From contig NZ_CP018061.1 of NCBI RefSeq assembly GCF_002813755.1, positions 853,501-917,500 of the forward strand: 64,000 nucleotides of DNA, given 5' to 3'. Under the pieces are notes generated by a model. The model saw only the letters and a list, made by a program, of their open reading frames with translations, searched no databases and was not told the origin of the DNA. This document shows positions 23,469-32,036 of the stretch, piece after piece. Numbering within the stretch: the stretch's first letter is position 1; each line of letters opens with the position of its first letter. The DNA comes from Enterococcus mundtii (GTDB lineage Bacteria > Bacillota > Bacilli > Lactobacillales > Enterococcaceae). A program made the translations under genes and the position numbers.

Positions 23469-23575
23469 TATAATAATATAGTTAGTTTTACAGAATATAT
23501 AATGTCAATTTGACTATACGTATATTTTGGATTAGCTTTCTCACTCATAGTTGTCAACGGAAATTGACCATTCAT

Positions 23576-23941
23576 TTAAAGAAAAAATAGTAGATAAATG
23601 ATTGGAAGTGAAAAAATTAGATTTAATAGGAGTAAAAATATTGAATCTGATTTCAAGTTATTTTGTTTAATATTTATTAAGAGCATAACAACTGGAAGCG
23701 TGATTGTAAGAACAATTAGAACCAAATATATTTGATTGGCTGAAAAAAATAAAAGTTTAGCAGCATATACTGATAAGATATGATAAAAGTTATAAACATG
23801 TATTGGCATTGACGGTTCCAATATTCCTACATTAAAAACTAGAAAATCAGCTAGATTGAAAAAAGAAAACAGTGTACCTAATCCGCTGATAAAAAATAAG
23901 ATGATCGGTGTAGACGAAGTATTTAATCGATTAGCGTTCAA
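23576..23941 (-). CDS. Small membrane protein, paralogue of 26065-26439
   Basis: 121-residue membrane protein with three to four hydrophobic segments (about residues 12-35, 55-75, 70-92 and 100-121). TTG start with AGGAGG 8 bp upstream. Shared with the paralogue are the GLGT/ALGT motif near residue 20, the Pro-x-x-Pro after the first helix pair, N-x-YL near residue 71, and NLxFSLP near the C-terminus. The two genes flank the lipoprotein and dsdA. Function unknown. Confidence 0.7.
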   Translation of the reverse strand: MNANRLNTSSTPIILFFISGLGTLFSFFNLADFLVFNVGILEPSMPIHVYNFYHILSVYAAKLLFFSANQIYLVLIVLTITLPVVMLLINIKQNNLKSDSIFLLLLNLIFSLPIIYLLFFL

Positions 23942-24266
23942 TACAATAACCTCCTAATTTTCTTTATAAAAGTTTAGAGCTAATGAATCATTTCGGATAG
24001 CAAAAAAACTAAATTTAGTGAAACTATTTAAAACAAAAAAATTTCATAAAAAGTTCATATTTTGTAAAGAGATGAATTTGTTTACTTCTGTAAAGTGCTA
24101 AATAGAAATATTCTTAATTATTTAAACATATCTATGGATGTTTAAAAAGTAATGTGACAGTAATGTAAGCGTTTCTTATTAATGGTTTAAGCAAATAGGC
24201 ATCGTTTAATTTATTCTTTTTTATACACTCTAAGTGTACCAAAAAAAAATAATAGGAGTGGTCAAT
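23942..24266. other. Gap between divergent small genes
   Basis: 325 bp, very AT-rich, between the membrane protein (left, - strand) and the lipoprotein (right, + strand). It must carry both promoters. No gene or clear operator is seen. Confidence 0.5.
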
Positions 24267-24599
24267 ATGAAGAAATTTTTATTAGCATGTTTAGGAATTT
24301 TAGCGACAGTTAGTTTTGCAGCGTGTGGTCCTAAAGTGTCAGAAAAGCCAAAGAGCCATTCGCCAAAGCAATCACAACAGATCCCAAGAAAAAAACAAAG
24401 TAGTGACACAAATGGTACTAAGAAAAAAGAAAAATCTAATAACAAGAGAAATGAACAGGAGAATAAACAGTCAAGTGATAGTAAAGAAAAGAAGAGCCAA
24501 AAAGTAAAACCAAAAAATGAAAGCAATTCTCAAAATAGAAAAAAAACAAATATTACGAACAAAGAATCAAATCATAATAATCTAGCAAATGTAAGCTAG
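24267..24599 (+). CDS. Low-complexity lipoprotein
   Basis: 110-residue protein. It begins with a lipoprotein signal peptide, MKKFLLACLGILATVSFAAC; the Cys at residue 20 is the lipidation site, although Phe at -3 is an unusual lipobox residue. The rest is a hydrophilic, disordered tail made almost only of Lys, Ser, Asn, Gln and Glu. The ATG at 24267 has AGGAGTG upstream; the earlier start at 24234 would spoil the signal peptide. It is a surface-anchored polycationic tail. No family recognised. Confidence 0.72.
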   Translation: MKKFLLACLGILATVSFAACGPKVSEKPKSHSPKQSQQIPRKKQSSDTNGTKKKEKSNNKRNEQENKQSSDSKEKKSQKVKPKNESNSQNRKKTNITNKESNHNNLANVS

Positions 24600-24639
24600 A
24601 TTAGCCTGCGATGATCTAGTAACCCAGCATTGCCAAAAA

Positions 24640-24683
24640 AAAGAACATCGATAACTGAGTATTTTTGTTATCGATGTTCTTTT
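24640..24683. terminator. Bidirectional terminator between lipoprotein and dsdA
   Basis: About 15-bp perfect stem AAGAACATCGATAAC/GTTATCGATGTTCTT with an 11-nt loop, flanked by A-rich and T-rich tracts on both sides. It serves the convergent genes. Confidence 0.85.
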
Positions 24684-24724
24684 AGCGAGATTAATGACTT
24701 GAACTTGCTGTTATTGTTACATAA

Positions 24725-26017
24725 TTAGAAATTAAGTAAAGACAATCCTTTTTTGTAATATTGAGCCATTTCTTCTTCTGGAACCATATTACCACCCGTT
24801 CCCCAAATTATGTGTGTGCCAGACTTTATCCAAGTTTTTTTCAATGCGAATGCTCGATTTATATTCACAAATGATGCAATCCCAGCAGCGGATGAAGGTT
24901 CCACATAGATGTTTTCACTATCCGCAAGCAATGTTAGATATTGATATAATCTTTCATCTTGAACAGTAGAAGTAGCATATAAAATCGGTTCTATGATCTT
25001 GCCGACTAAATGTGAGGGGCGCCCGACGGCTAATCCATCAGCAGCTGTCTTACCATCGATTGCAATATCTTGCACTGAAATTTTGTCGTGTAATCCTGTG
25101 TACAGGCCAAGTAACATTGACGGAGCGTGAGTAGGTTCTACAAAAAATATTTTTACAGCATCACCAAAAATGCAGGACAATCCAAAGGCAATTCCACCTG
25201 GACTACCACCTACACCACAAGGAAGATGGACATATAGAGGATGATCTTCAGATACTTCAATATTTTTTTCTTTTAATTGAGTTTGTAGTCTCAGTGCAGC
25301 TACAGAGTATCCTAGAAATAAATCTTTTGAAGCTTCATCATCGATGAAATAACTGTGGAATTTGTTTACTGTTTCTGCTCGCCCTAAAGCTACAGCTTTG
25401 CTAAAATCACCTTCGTACTCTTTGACAACAACGCCTATTTCTCTCAATAAACGCTTTTTCCAGCTTTTTGCTTCATTAGACATGTGGACAGTCGTCTGAA
25501 ACCCTAACTTTGCTCCCATGATTCCGACACTAAGACCTAAATTCCCTGTAGAACCCACAGCGATTGAATAATTAGAAAAAATATTTTTGAATTCATCATT
25601 TGCTAGAATAGCATAATTACTATCAATTGTTAGTTTTCCAGAATCCAGCGCAACTTTTTCAGCAAACGTCAAAACTTCATAGATTCCATCTCTGGCTTTA
25701 ATTGAACCAGATACAGGGAGATTATTGTCACATTTAAAATATAGTTTACTGTTTGTTTCGAAATGTTCTTTTTCTTTTATTTTATCCAACATGTTAGGAA
25801 TCTCAACTAATTCTGACTCGATGATACCACCAGTAGCTTTAGTCTCAGGAAAAACTTTAGCAATGTATGGAGCAAACCTTTGTAGCCTTTTAGAAGCGTC
25901 TATCACATCATTTATGGTAAAACATGAAGTTTTTCTTTCTCCAAAATTTGGATTTATCCAGCAAACTTCTTGATATGATTGCAATGCTATTAATAAACGA
26001 TCTGTTTTATTAGTCAT
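24725..26017 (-). CDS. dsdA: D-serine ammonia-lyase (D-serine dehydratase)
   Basis: 430-residue cytoplasmic PLP enzyme converting D-serine to pyruvate and ammonia. The PLP lysine lies in the conserved PVSGSIKARDG block (Lys107), and the phosphate-binding loop is VGSTGNLGLSVG near residue 165. The C-terminal block EPSSAAG is also conserved, as is the GTGG stretch near the end. Length is close to the usual 440. SD AAAGAGGG upstream of ATG. It is encoded among small accessory genes, between two paralogous membrane genes. The usual dsdC/dsdX neighbours are absent, so it was probably acquired alone. Confidence 0.88.
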   Translation of the reverse strand: MTNKTDRLLIALQSYQEVCWINPNFGERKTSCFTINDVIDASKRLQRFAPYIAKVFPETKATGGIIESELVEIPNMLDKIKEKEHFETNSKLYFKCDNNLPVSGSIKARDGIYEVLTFAEKVALDSGKLTIDSNYAILANDEFKNIFSNYSIAVGSTGNLGLSVGIMGAKLGFQTTVHMSNEAKSWKKRLLREIGVVVKEYEGDFSKAVALGRAETVNKFHSYFIDDEASKDLFLGYSVAALRLQTQLKEKNIEVSEDHPLYVHLPCGVGGSPGGIAFGLSCIFGDAVKIFFVEPTHAPSMLLGLYTGLHDKISVQDIAIDGKTAADGLAVGRPSHLVGKIIEPILYATSTVQDERLYQYLTLLADSENIYVEPSSAAGIASFVNINRAFALKKTWIKSGTHIIWGTGGNMVPEEEMAQYYKKGLSLLNF

Positions 26018-26064
26018 TTTGGAACCCTCTTTCTATTTCTTAATTTGTGCTAACAATGGAAGAA

Positions 26065-26439
26065 TTACTGATTCATCCCCCATGCAACGAAGAAATAAAA
26101 GAGTGTAGGGAGAGAAAAAAGTAAATTTATTCCTAAAATCCAAATGGAAATCAATTTATTATTATTAGTGAAGATATTGAAAAATAATCCAATAATTGAA
26201 AAAATGATAAATAACGAGAGAGATGATAAATAAAGATTGTCGAAAGAAATGTGAAGGATAGATGAAGTAGCAGAAGCAAATTTTTCAAAAAATCCAAACA
26301 GAGGGATGTTCGGATCTGCAACACCCATATGAAAGATATAGATACAAGTGATGTGCAATACCGATATAGCTGTGCCAAGAGCACCGATTAGTAATAAAGA
26401 GATTGTTTTTAAAGGATTAGCAGATTTGAGTATTGGCAT
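26065..26439 (-). CDS. Small membrane protein, paralogue of 23576-23941
   Basis: 124-residue protein with hydrophobic segments at about 12-35, 64-88 and 98-118. ATG start with AGGAGGT upstream. It shares the ALGT, Pro-x-x-Pro, N-x-YL and NLLFSLP positions with the other copy. The two have clearly diverged but have the same length and topology. It is upstream of dsdA on the same strand with a 47-bp gap, so both may be cotranscribed. Function unknown. Confidence 0.7.
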   Translation of the reverse strand: MPILKSANPLKTISLLLIGALGTAISVLHITCIYIFHMGVADPNIPLFGFFEKFASATSSILHISFDNLYLSSLSLFIIFSIIGLFFNIFTNNNKLISIWILGINLLFSLPTLFYFFVAWGMNQ

Positions 26440-26707
26440 ATAAATACCTCCTAATTTTGATACATTTAATTATCTATAAAAATTTTTTTTCAAACCATTT
26501 TTTTGTCCAATTTATTCATTACATTTTCGTAAGGAATTAAAAGATAAAAAGGTCTGTATGATTGGAAAGCTTCATTTGAGAGTCACTAGAATTGTTATAG
26601 CTTAAGACAATTTACTTATTTCGAAGGTCTTGGTTTTTAATAGGACAGCTACTTTTCAGAGTGATTGCTTTTAAAAAAATAGATACAACCACTGAAAACC
26701 AAAACAG

Positions 26708-26736
26708 TTGAATAATAATTAAAATGATAGTAATCT
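26708..26736 (+). repeat. 29-bp repeat shared with 23138-23166
   Basis: TTGAATAATAATTAAAAT at the start and ATAGTAATCT at the end; 26 of 29 positions are identical to the other copy. Confidence 0.6.
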
Positions 26737-26883
26737 TATTGTATCACCTAACAACATTGCTTTTTCACAACCCGCTCTTTGGAGCGGGGTACATAAACGA
26801 ACATATTATTTGAATCTAAATTTAAAAAGATAGTAAAGTTTAGGTATCCACATTCAGAACATTCTTTATCCTAAGTTAGCCCG

Positions 26884-26907
26884 CTCTTTTCGAGCGTTTT
26901 TTTTTGA
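26884..26907 (+). terminator. Terminator-like hairpin
   Basis: CGCTC-TTTTC-GAGCG followed by nine T on the + strand. No + strand gene lies directly upstream, so it is another orphan terminator. Confidence 0.5.
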
Positions 26908-26919
26908 ACAGGCAGATAC

Positions 26920-27225
26920 TTATGACAATTCGACCTGATCAAAATTTATAAACAAACGTTTCTTAAAATCATACCTACGATGCTGCAATCTTGTATTAGG
27001 AACATCTGTGACAATATCGAATAAAAAATATACTTTCATATTATTTTTTGTCTTAGAAGCAGGTAGCATAAAATAGTTTTTATTTGATTCGTATAAGTGG
27101 ACCAACAGTTTGTTTTCGACAAGTTTGAAATCAATTTCGGATTTCCAGTATTTATATAGTTCTTTTTCAAATTTTTTCTTTGGATCATGAAAGAACCACA
27201 ACATTACCTCTTTATGGATTATCAT
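26920..27225 (-). CDS. Hypothetical protein, 101 residues
   Basis: Cytoplasmic protein with no membrane segments. It opens MIIHKEVMLWFFHDPKKKFEKEL and then has basic and aromatic strands, ending KKRLFINFDQVELS. GGGGGAG lies 5 bp before the ATG, which supports a real gene. I do not recognise a family. It follows the SHOCT gene on the same strand after 94 bp. Confidence 0.6.
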   Translation of the reverse strand: MIIHKEVMLWFFHDPKKKFEKELYKYWKSEIDFKLVENKLLVHLYESNKNYFMLPASKTKNNMKVYFLFDIVTDVPNTRLQHRRYDFKKRLFINFDQVELS

Positions 27226-27319
27226 TTCTCTCCCCCTTGTTCGATTTTGCGAACTTACGTTCTTCTTGTAAAGCGAACAGAAGGTAAAGAAAAAAGCCTG
27301 TTGAACAGGCCCAAAGTTA

Positions 27320-27952
27320 TTAACCTAACAATTCCTTTTTCTTTTCATCAAATTCTTCTTGAGTGATTATTCCGTCGTCAAGAAGGCCTTTGAATTTTCG
27401 TAACTCATCGGCATCGCTTCCAGAGGAAAAGGACTCTTTAGTATTTGAAGAAATGATTTGATCTAGTTTAGCTGCTATGTTGTTATAATCTTCCAATGTA
27501 GACTTTGTTAAGAAACTGTCTGTTTTAGATTCTGAAATAATAAGCATGTAGTTTTGAGAACGGTTTTTGGTAAGGTGAAGAATAAATCCTAATCGCTTAA
27601 TAGTATCGAATTCTTTTCCACCAGTCCCAGCTCCAACAACAGCACCAACAGGACCAGCTATAACTCCACCAACTATTGCACGAGTAATGCCGTGATGTTT
27701 TCTTATTTTTCCACCTTCAAATATAGGAGTGTAGCTAATTAGTTCATCGTAATTGTATACAGCTTGTGATCTGTTCATTGTAAGAGATTTCTTTATAAAA
27801 ATTTTACCATGTTTATCATCGAAATACATGTCGCCAACGTTGTAGTCACTATGGTTCTTAAAGTATTCTAGTATTTTTTCATTTTCAGCTTTGCGATTTG
27901 CTTTTTCACGTTTCGCCTTTTCTTTATCTGCCTTGCTGCTAAACAAACCCAT
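27320..27952 (-). CDS. SHOCT-domain protein
   Basis: About 210 residues. A basic N-terminal helix is followed by a folded middle with a Gly/Val-rich segment (AIVGGVIAGPVGAVVGAGTGG, about residues 93-113). The C-terminus is a SHOCT domain of about 28 residues, LRKFKGLLDDGIITQEEFDEKK type. The start at MGLFSSK (27952) is preferred because AGAGGA lies 7 bp upstream; longer versions start at 27970. SHOCT proteins of this type are common in Firmicute prophages and mobile elements. The exact role is unknown; SHOCT is thought to mediate oligomerisation. Confidence 0.78.
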   Translation of the reverse strand: MGLFSSKADKEKAKREKANRKAENEKILEYFKNHSDYNVGDMYFDDKHGKIFIKKSLTMNRSQAVYNYDELISYTPIFEGGKIRKHHGITRAIVGGVIAGPVGAVVGAGTGGKEFDTIKRLGFILHLTKNRSQNYMLIISESKTDSFLTKSTLEDYNNIAAKLDQIISSNTKESFSSGSDADELRKFKGLLDDGIITQEEFDEKKKELLG

Positions 27953-28088
27953 ATCCATTCCTCTTTTCAATAATTTTATAAATTCATTGTATCAGAAATT
28001 AAATTTAGAACCTATCAGTATTAAACAACTTCTATTTTTTTGTAAATAGCTTCAAGAATAATATTCATACCAAAACAACTTTTTCAAG

Positions 28089-28105
28089 GGGCAAAAAAGG
28101 GGCAA
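28089..28105. other. Candidate integrase arm-site repeat near the prophage right end
   Basis: Two GGGGCAA units, GGGGCAAAAAAGGGGCAA, as seen near attachment sites of Gram-positive phages. The left prophage end is not in the window, so the core duplication cannot be checked. Confidence 0.3.
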
Positions 28106-28720
28106 GTAGTTTATATTATTTTACAATGATATATTTTTAGACTGCATAAAAACATGGATATATAAGTCTTTTTACAACAATGTATTATAAAGGCAATGCG
28201 TATAACAACATGTCTTCCATAATGTTGCCTTAGAAGATTAATTGAATAAAGCGGATAGAAGAGGCCATGGCAGAAGTGTTTAGCCTCGAGAAATAAGGCG
28301 CCAGCCACGAAAATTGTTTTTCAAATTTTTGTGGCTGACGCCTTATTTCTGAAGATATACTTCTGTTCCCGCCGTTTGTTCCGTTTTAAGTGTTACGAGA
28401 GGATGAATGGCCAGATACTTTTTTATTTTCCTAAAAAACAAACAGCCGTTATTCTGTTTGAAAAGCCATTGTCATGTTTTGCTTTTGATCTTTTATTTAT
28501 CCAACTTTTTCTAGTAAAGGGATTTTTTGTCGATTCTAAAAATGAAGTATAGTCATACGATGTGAAAGAAAGAGAACAAGTACAGAGTAGCTAAATTAAA
28601 AATCCTGTGTTATTTGTTACAGTTTTTTTGTGATTTATTATCATTTCTATTTCAACCTGTGTTATTATTAAAGTATCGTGAGTAAACGAATAGTAATTTG
28701 ATGTAGGCGGGGAAAGAATA
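28106..28720. other. Gap at the prophage/chromosome junction
   Basis: About 615 bp with no convincing gene. It contains the first 160-bp palindromic repeat (28261-28420) and an AT-rich stretch before the gene at 28721. The open frames on both strands overlap the repeat and have no SD. Confidence 0.5.
28261..28420 (+). repeat. Chromosomal palindromic repeat, copy 1
   Basis: About 160 bp. The core is a long inverted repeat, AAATAAGGCGCCAGCCAC (28289-28306) with its complement GTGGCTGACGCCTTATTT (one mismatch). It is flanked by CAGAAGTGTTTAGCCTC on the left and ACTTCTG with GCGAGAGGA-like sequence on the right. The same unit occurs at 29379 and 41350 in the same orientation. Confidence 0.85.
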
Positions 28721-29359
28721 ATGGAAGCAAAAATTAATCTAGAGCCTTTCGAACGTATTCTAAGCGGTTACCAAAAAGTAGAAGAGTTGGCAGTCAATAT
28801 CACCGATTGCTCAAAGCTTGCACAAAAATATGCACCTTATGGGGTAGAAGGCTATCGTTTAGGAAACTATATAGGCACAGGCTATTTGAATCGTTACCTA
28901 GAATGTATGGTTGATCGCGCGCCCATGCTGATCTATAAAAAAAAATATTTGATTCCATTGCTTTTTCGACGTTCTGACTCAGCATTTCAGTTGTTTGAAG
29001 AAGATTATCGAATGGAAGCTTTCTTTTTATTATTGGACTGGAGTCTGAAGCATCAACCAGAAAAGATATTGATTGAGACAAGTCAAAAAGTAGATACGAA
29101 AAAAGAAAAAGTCATTGATACAGCTTATTTGGCTTTTCGTGTATCAGAAATATTGGATAGTGGGGGTTACCCGATCAGTAATTTCCAAACAGTCGAACAA
29201 TTTATGGATTGGAATCGTATTTATCGTCTGATCGATAATGGAGGGATTGGTCGCCATAGTAAAGTATTTGACCCAGAATATCCCGAAAATATCGAAGAAT
29301 TGCGAATGATCGTCTCACTTGTTCGTTTGAAATACCCAAACACAGATTTGATGTTGTGA
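28721..29359 (+). CDS. Hypothetical protein, 212 residues
   Basis: Soluble protein, helical in prediction by eye, with no membrane segment or signal peptide. It opens MEAKINLEPFERILSGYQK and has aromatic and charged segments throughout. GGGGAAAG precedes the ATG by 7 bp. It is a single transcription unit followed at once by repeat copy 2, which can act as its terminator. I do not recognise a family. It is the first conserved-looking gene right of the prophage. Confidence 0.65.
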   Translation: MEAKINLEPFERILSGYQKVEELAVNITDCSKLAQKYAPYGVEGYRLGNYIGTGYLNRYLECMVDRAPMLIYKKKYLIPLLFRRSDSAFQLFEEDYRMEAFFLLLDWSLKHQPEKILIETSQKVDTKKEKVIDTAYLAFRVSEILDSGGYPISNFQTVEQFMDWNRIYRLIDNGGIGRHSKVFDPEYPENIEELRMIVSLVRLKYPNTDLML

Positions 29360-29378
29360 CCGATAGATGAATAAAAAG

Positions 29379-29540
29379 AGGCAGAGACAGAAGTGTTTAG
29401 CCTCGAGAAATAAGGCGCCAGCCACGAAAATTTTTTTTCAATTTTTGTGGCTGGCGCCTTATTTTTTGAAGAGGTTACTTCTGTTCTCGCCTTATATTCA
29501 GTTTAAAGTGATGGGAGAGGACTGATTCCCCTGATGCTTT
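29379..29540 (+). repeat. Chromosomal palindromic repeat, copy 2
   Basis: About 160 bp. AAATAAGGCGCCAGCCAC and GTGGCTGGCGCCTTATTT form a perfect 18-bp inverted repeat around a T-rich loop. Flanks are as in copies 1 and 3. It lies between convergent genes and probably ends both transcripts. Confidence 0.88.
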
Positions 29541-29557
29541 TTATTTTTAATAACGAA

Positions 29558-31840
29558 TCAATCTAAAGCGAGAGACTCATGATTTTCAGTAGCCATTGTT
29601 TGTAGAAAAGAAGCGTCTTTCGCTGATGTGAAGAGGATCAATTCATGCATAGCACGCGTACACATCGTATATAAGATTTGTTTGTCATGACCTGAATTGA
29701 AATGTGCATCATCGACATTCCATAAAAAGACTCGGTCAAATTCTAATCCTTTTGCTAGATAAGCAGGAAGAAGAATAATTGAACGTTTCATAAAATCAGA
29801 CTCGTCCGCAATCAATTGGACTTGATCTTTTAGCGAACTAGGCAATTGTTCATAGAGTACTTCACATTCAGCGATCGTTTTACCAATGATCGCAGTACGC
29901 CAATATTTTGCTTGCTCTTTCGTGTCAATGATCGTTTGTTCCAACCAATTGATTTTACTTACAGATGAATCACTTTGGACGATCAACGGTAGGCGACCTT
30001 CACGAGCCGTTGTTTCTACAAGATTGTCGTGAGCTAAGAAATGATTGGCAAAATCAGTGATTTGCTTCGTGGAGCGATAGCTCGTCGTCAATTGGAATTG
30101 GGTCACTTCTTTCTCTGGGAAAAGCGACTCTAGCGAACCAGTGATCGTCTCGTTCCCAAAAACATTTTGGTTCAGATCCCCACAAAATGTTAGATTTGCA
30201 GTTGGATAGATTGATTGCAGCAATGCGACCTGCGAAGGAGCAAAATCTTGCATTTCATCAATGAAAATATACCTTGCCTTTTGTGTGACTGATACGGGAT
30301 GGATTCGACGCATCAATAGGAAGTACAAGACGGCGTCTTCCTGCGGCAATTCTCTTTTCCGTAAGTTCATTTTGACTTCTTGAAGATGTTCGTTCCAAGA
30401 AGTTTCGCTGATTCCATGTGCGGTTAACATCGTTTTAGGAATCGTTTGTAAAAAGTGAAGAAACTGTTTCGGTAAGTTGACGAATTGATAATGTAAAATT
30501 CCTCGGTGAACTTTACGGAATCTTTTTTTCACGATTTGATTCGTGAGTTTTTTACGCAATGATTTTTCTTTTTGTTCGGTGTATTCTAAATTTGGATCGG
30601 TTGCATATAGTTCTTGAAGTTGTTCTTCAGCAAGCTCTTTGACCCACTTCTGACGGGTTTCATCCTTTTGCAGACCGCCTAATTTTTTCAATAACTTTGT
30701 CTGTAATAAAGATAGACGTTGATGCAATGGAAGTAGTTCATTGGTTTCTTGGTACCATTTTCGGATTGCTTCTTTGGATAGGATCGTTCGACCATTGATT
30801 TTCATCTCACGGAACAATGGCCCAAAATCAGTGATCGTCTGGATGTAAGTCTCCAGGTGATCAACGAAAGTCAATCCGGATTTCAACGTTTTTATCGGGT
30901 CATCGGCACCAGAAAGGAAACCGACTTCTTGTTGTTCTTCTTCAGTCAACTCAAATTCAGGAACCAATTGCTGTAAATAATTTTTGAAGGTTTGTGTCGG
31001 AACACCACTTTCACCAAGAGATGGTAAAACAGTGGAGATGTAATCAGAAAACAGATGGTTTGGTGAGAACAATAAGACGTTCTCAGCATCTAGCCATTTC
31101 CGATTGTGATAAAGGATGAATGCGATACGTTGAAGTAATGCTGAAGTCTTACCGCTTCCAGCAATTCCTTCGATCAGCATCACTTTACTGTTGGTGTCAC
31201 GGATAATGGCATTTTGTGCTTTTTGGATCGTCGACACGATGTTTTTCATGTGAGCACTTGATGCGTCATCCAAGATTTCTAATAGAAAATCATCATTGAT
31301 GACTTCAGATGTATCGACCATGGAGACGATTTTTCCTTCAACGATTTTGAACTGTCGTTTCAAGAGAAGTTCGACGTCGATTTTTTCGACATCTGTTTCA
31401 TAAAAAGCAGGGCCGATTTCTCCTTCGTAATACAGGTTAGCGATCGGTGCACGCCAGTCGATCACGATGGTTTCTTCTTCTGTATCTCTCAATGAGGCGA
31501 TTCCTAGATAGAGGGTTTCTTTTTCCGCTTCTTCTTTGAAATCGATGCGAGCAAAGTAAGGACTTTCTTTCATTACTTCTAATGTTTGCAGACGTTTTTG
31601 CTGAGATTCTAATGTGTGGTATTTTAAAAGCAATTCTTGTTCATGTTGGCGGTATTCGACCACTGACTCATAAAAAGACTCGTTGGAGCCGCTACGTATT
31701 TTGTGATTAGCTGTTTCTTTTGTGGAGTCATTCATTTTTTCAGTCAAGTCGCTTAATTTGCGATTCAATAGGCGTTGTTCAAGTTGGATCATTTGTGTGG
31801 TTTCTTCCACATGCTGTTGTTCTAATTGTCTTTCATTCAT
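29558..31840 (-). CDS. helD: RNA polymerase-associated helicase HelD (UvrD-like)
   Basis: 760-residue superfamily 1 ATPase of the HelD type, which removes stalled or idle RNA polymerase from DNA and helps recycling. An N-terminal coiled-coil arm (residues 1-90) with the HelD pattern comes first. It is followed by the segment EEETIVIDWRAPIANLYYEG and Walker A GIAGSGKT at 225-232. Later come DEMQDFAP (motif II), an SYRST motif and the C-terminal motif VI region, ending with a helicase core. Length fits the Gram-positive HelD (about 770). It sits alone between two non-coding gaps. Confidence 0.93.
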   Translation of the reverse strand: MNERQLEQQHVEETTQMIQLEQRLLNRKLSDLTEKMNDSTKETANHKIRSGSNESFYESVVEYRQHEQELLLKYHTLESQQKRLQTLEVMKESPYFARIDFKEEAEKETLYLGIASLRDTEEETIVIDWRAPIANLYYEGEIGPAFYETDVEKIDVELLLKRQFKIVEGKIVSMVDTSEVINDDFLLEILDDASSAHMKNIVSTIQKAQNAIIRDTNSKVMLIEGIAGSGKTSALLQRIAFILYHNRKWLDAENVLLFSPNHLFSDYISTVLPSLGESGVPTQTFKNYLQQLVPEFELTEEEQQEVGFLSGADDPIKTLKSGLTFVDHLETYIQTITDFGPLFREMKINGRTILSKEAIRKWYQETNELLPLHQRLSLLQTKLLKKLGGLQKDETRQKWVKELAEEQLQELYATDPNLEYTEQKEKSLRKKLTNQIVKKRFRKVHRGILHYQFVNLPKQFLHFLQTIPKTMLTAHGISETSWNEHLQEVKMNLRKRELPQEDAVLYFLLMRRIHPVSVTQKARYIFIDEMQDFAPSQVALLQSIYPTANLTFCGDLNQNVFGNETITGSLESLFPEKEVTQFQLTTSYRSTKQITDFANHFLAHDNLVETTAREGRLPLIVQSDSSVSKINWLEQTIIDTKEQAKYWRTAIIGKTIAECEVLYEQLPSSLKDQVQLIADESDFMKRSIILLPAYLAKGLEFDRVFLWNVDDAHFNSGHDKQILYTMCTRAMHELILFTSAKDASFLQTMATENHESLALD

Positions 31841-32036
31841 TGCATCGTTTACTCCTTCCGCCGTAAATAACGAATTAAAAGTATAGCACAGTTTGACTAA
31901 AAAAGGTACACAAGTGAGTTAACTAAAAATAAACGCAAAACTACATGAGAGTGATAGTTGTTTTCATTTAGGGGTTTTTAGTTTAAATGGCTTTAGAGAA
32001 CAGGTATTCTAAATGTGGAGAAAGGAGCTGAACGAA

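Larger units (their letters stand above)
23009..23575. other. Gene-free segment with repeats and hairpins
   Basis: About 570 bp. It holds repeat copy C (23024-23110), a 29-bp repeat shared with 26708 (23138-23166), two terminators of the CCCACTT type (23208 and 23442) and a perfect 16-bp inverted repeat at 23307-23370. No ORF above 40 codons is convincing. Confidence 0.6.
26440..26919. other. Gene-free segment with repeat and hairpins
   Basis: 480 bp without a convincing ORF. It contains the second 29-bp repeat (26708-26736), a hairpin CCCGCTC/GAGCGGG near 26770-26787 and a terminator-like CGCTC/GAGCG followed by nine T at 26884-26907. The composition resembles the gap at 23.0-23.6 kb. Confidence 0.55.
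1..28110. mobile_element. Prophage, right half (siphovirus), plus accessory right end
   Basis: Head, connector, tail, baseplate and lysis genes follow in the order usual for Gram-positive siphoviruses, all on the + strand up to the endolysin stop at 19837. The left part (integrase, repressor, replication, terminase) lies outside the window. Phage origin is firm to 19837. From there to about 28.1 kb the genes are small, AT-rich and accessory, as expected for lysogenic-conversion cargo. The right boundary is an inference from a GGGGCA repeat at 28089-28105 and from the switch to conserved chromosomal genes at 28.7 kb. Confidence 0.85.

Noticed and set aside
28331..28552. 73-codon + strand ORF right of the prophage
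   Set aside because: It starts inside the palindromic repeat, has no SD and shows a composition unlike a gene.
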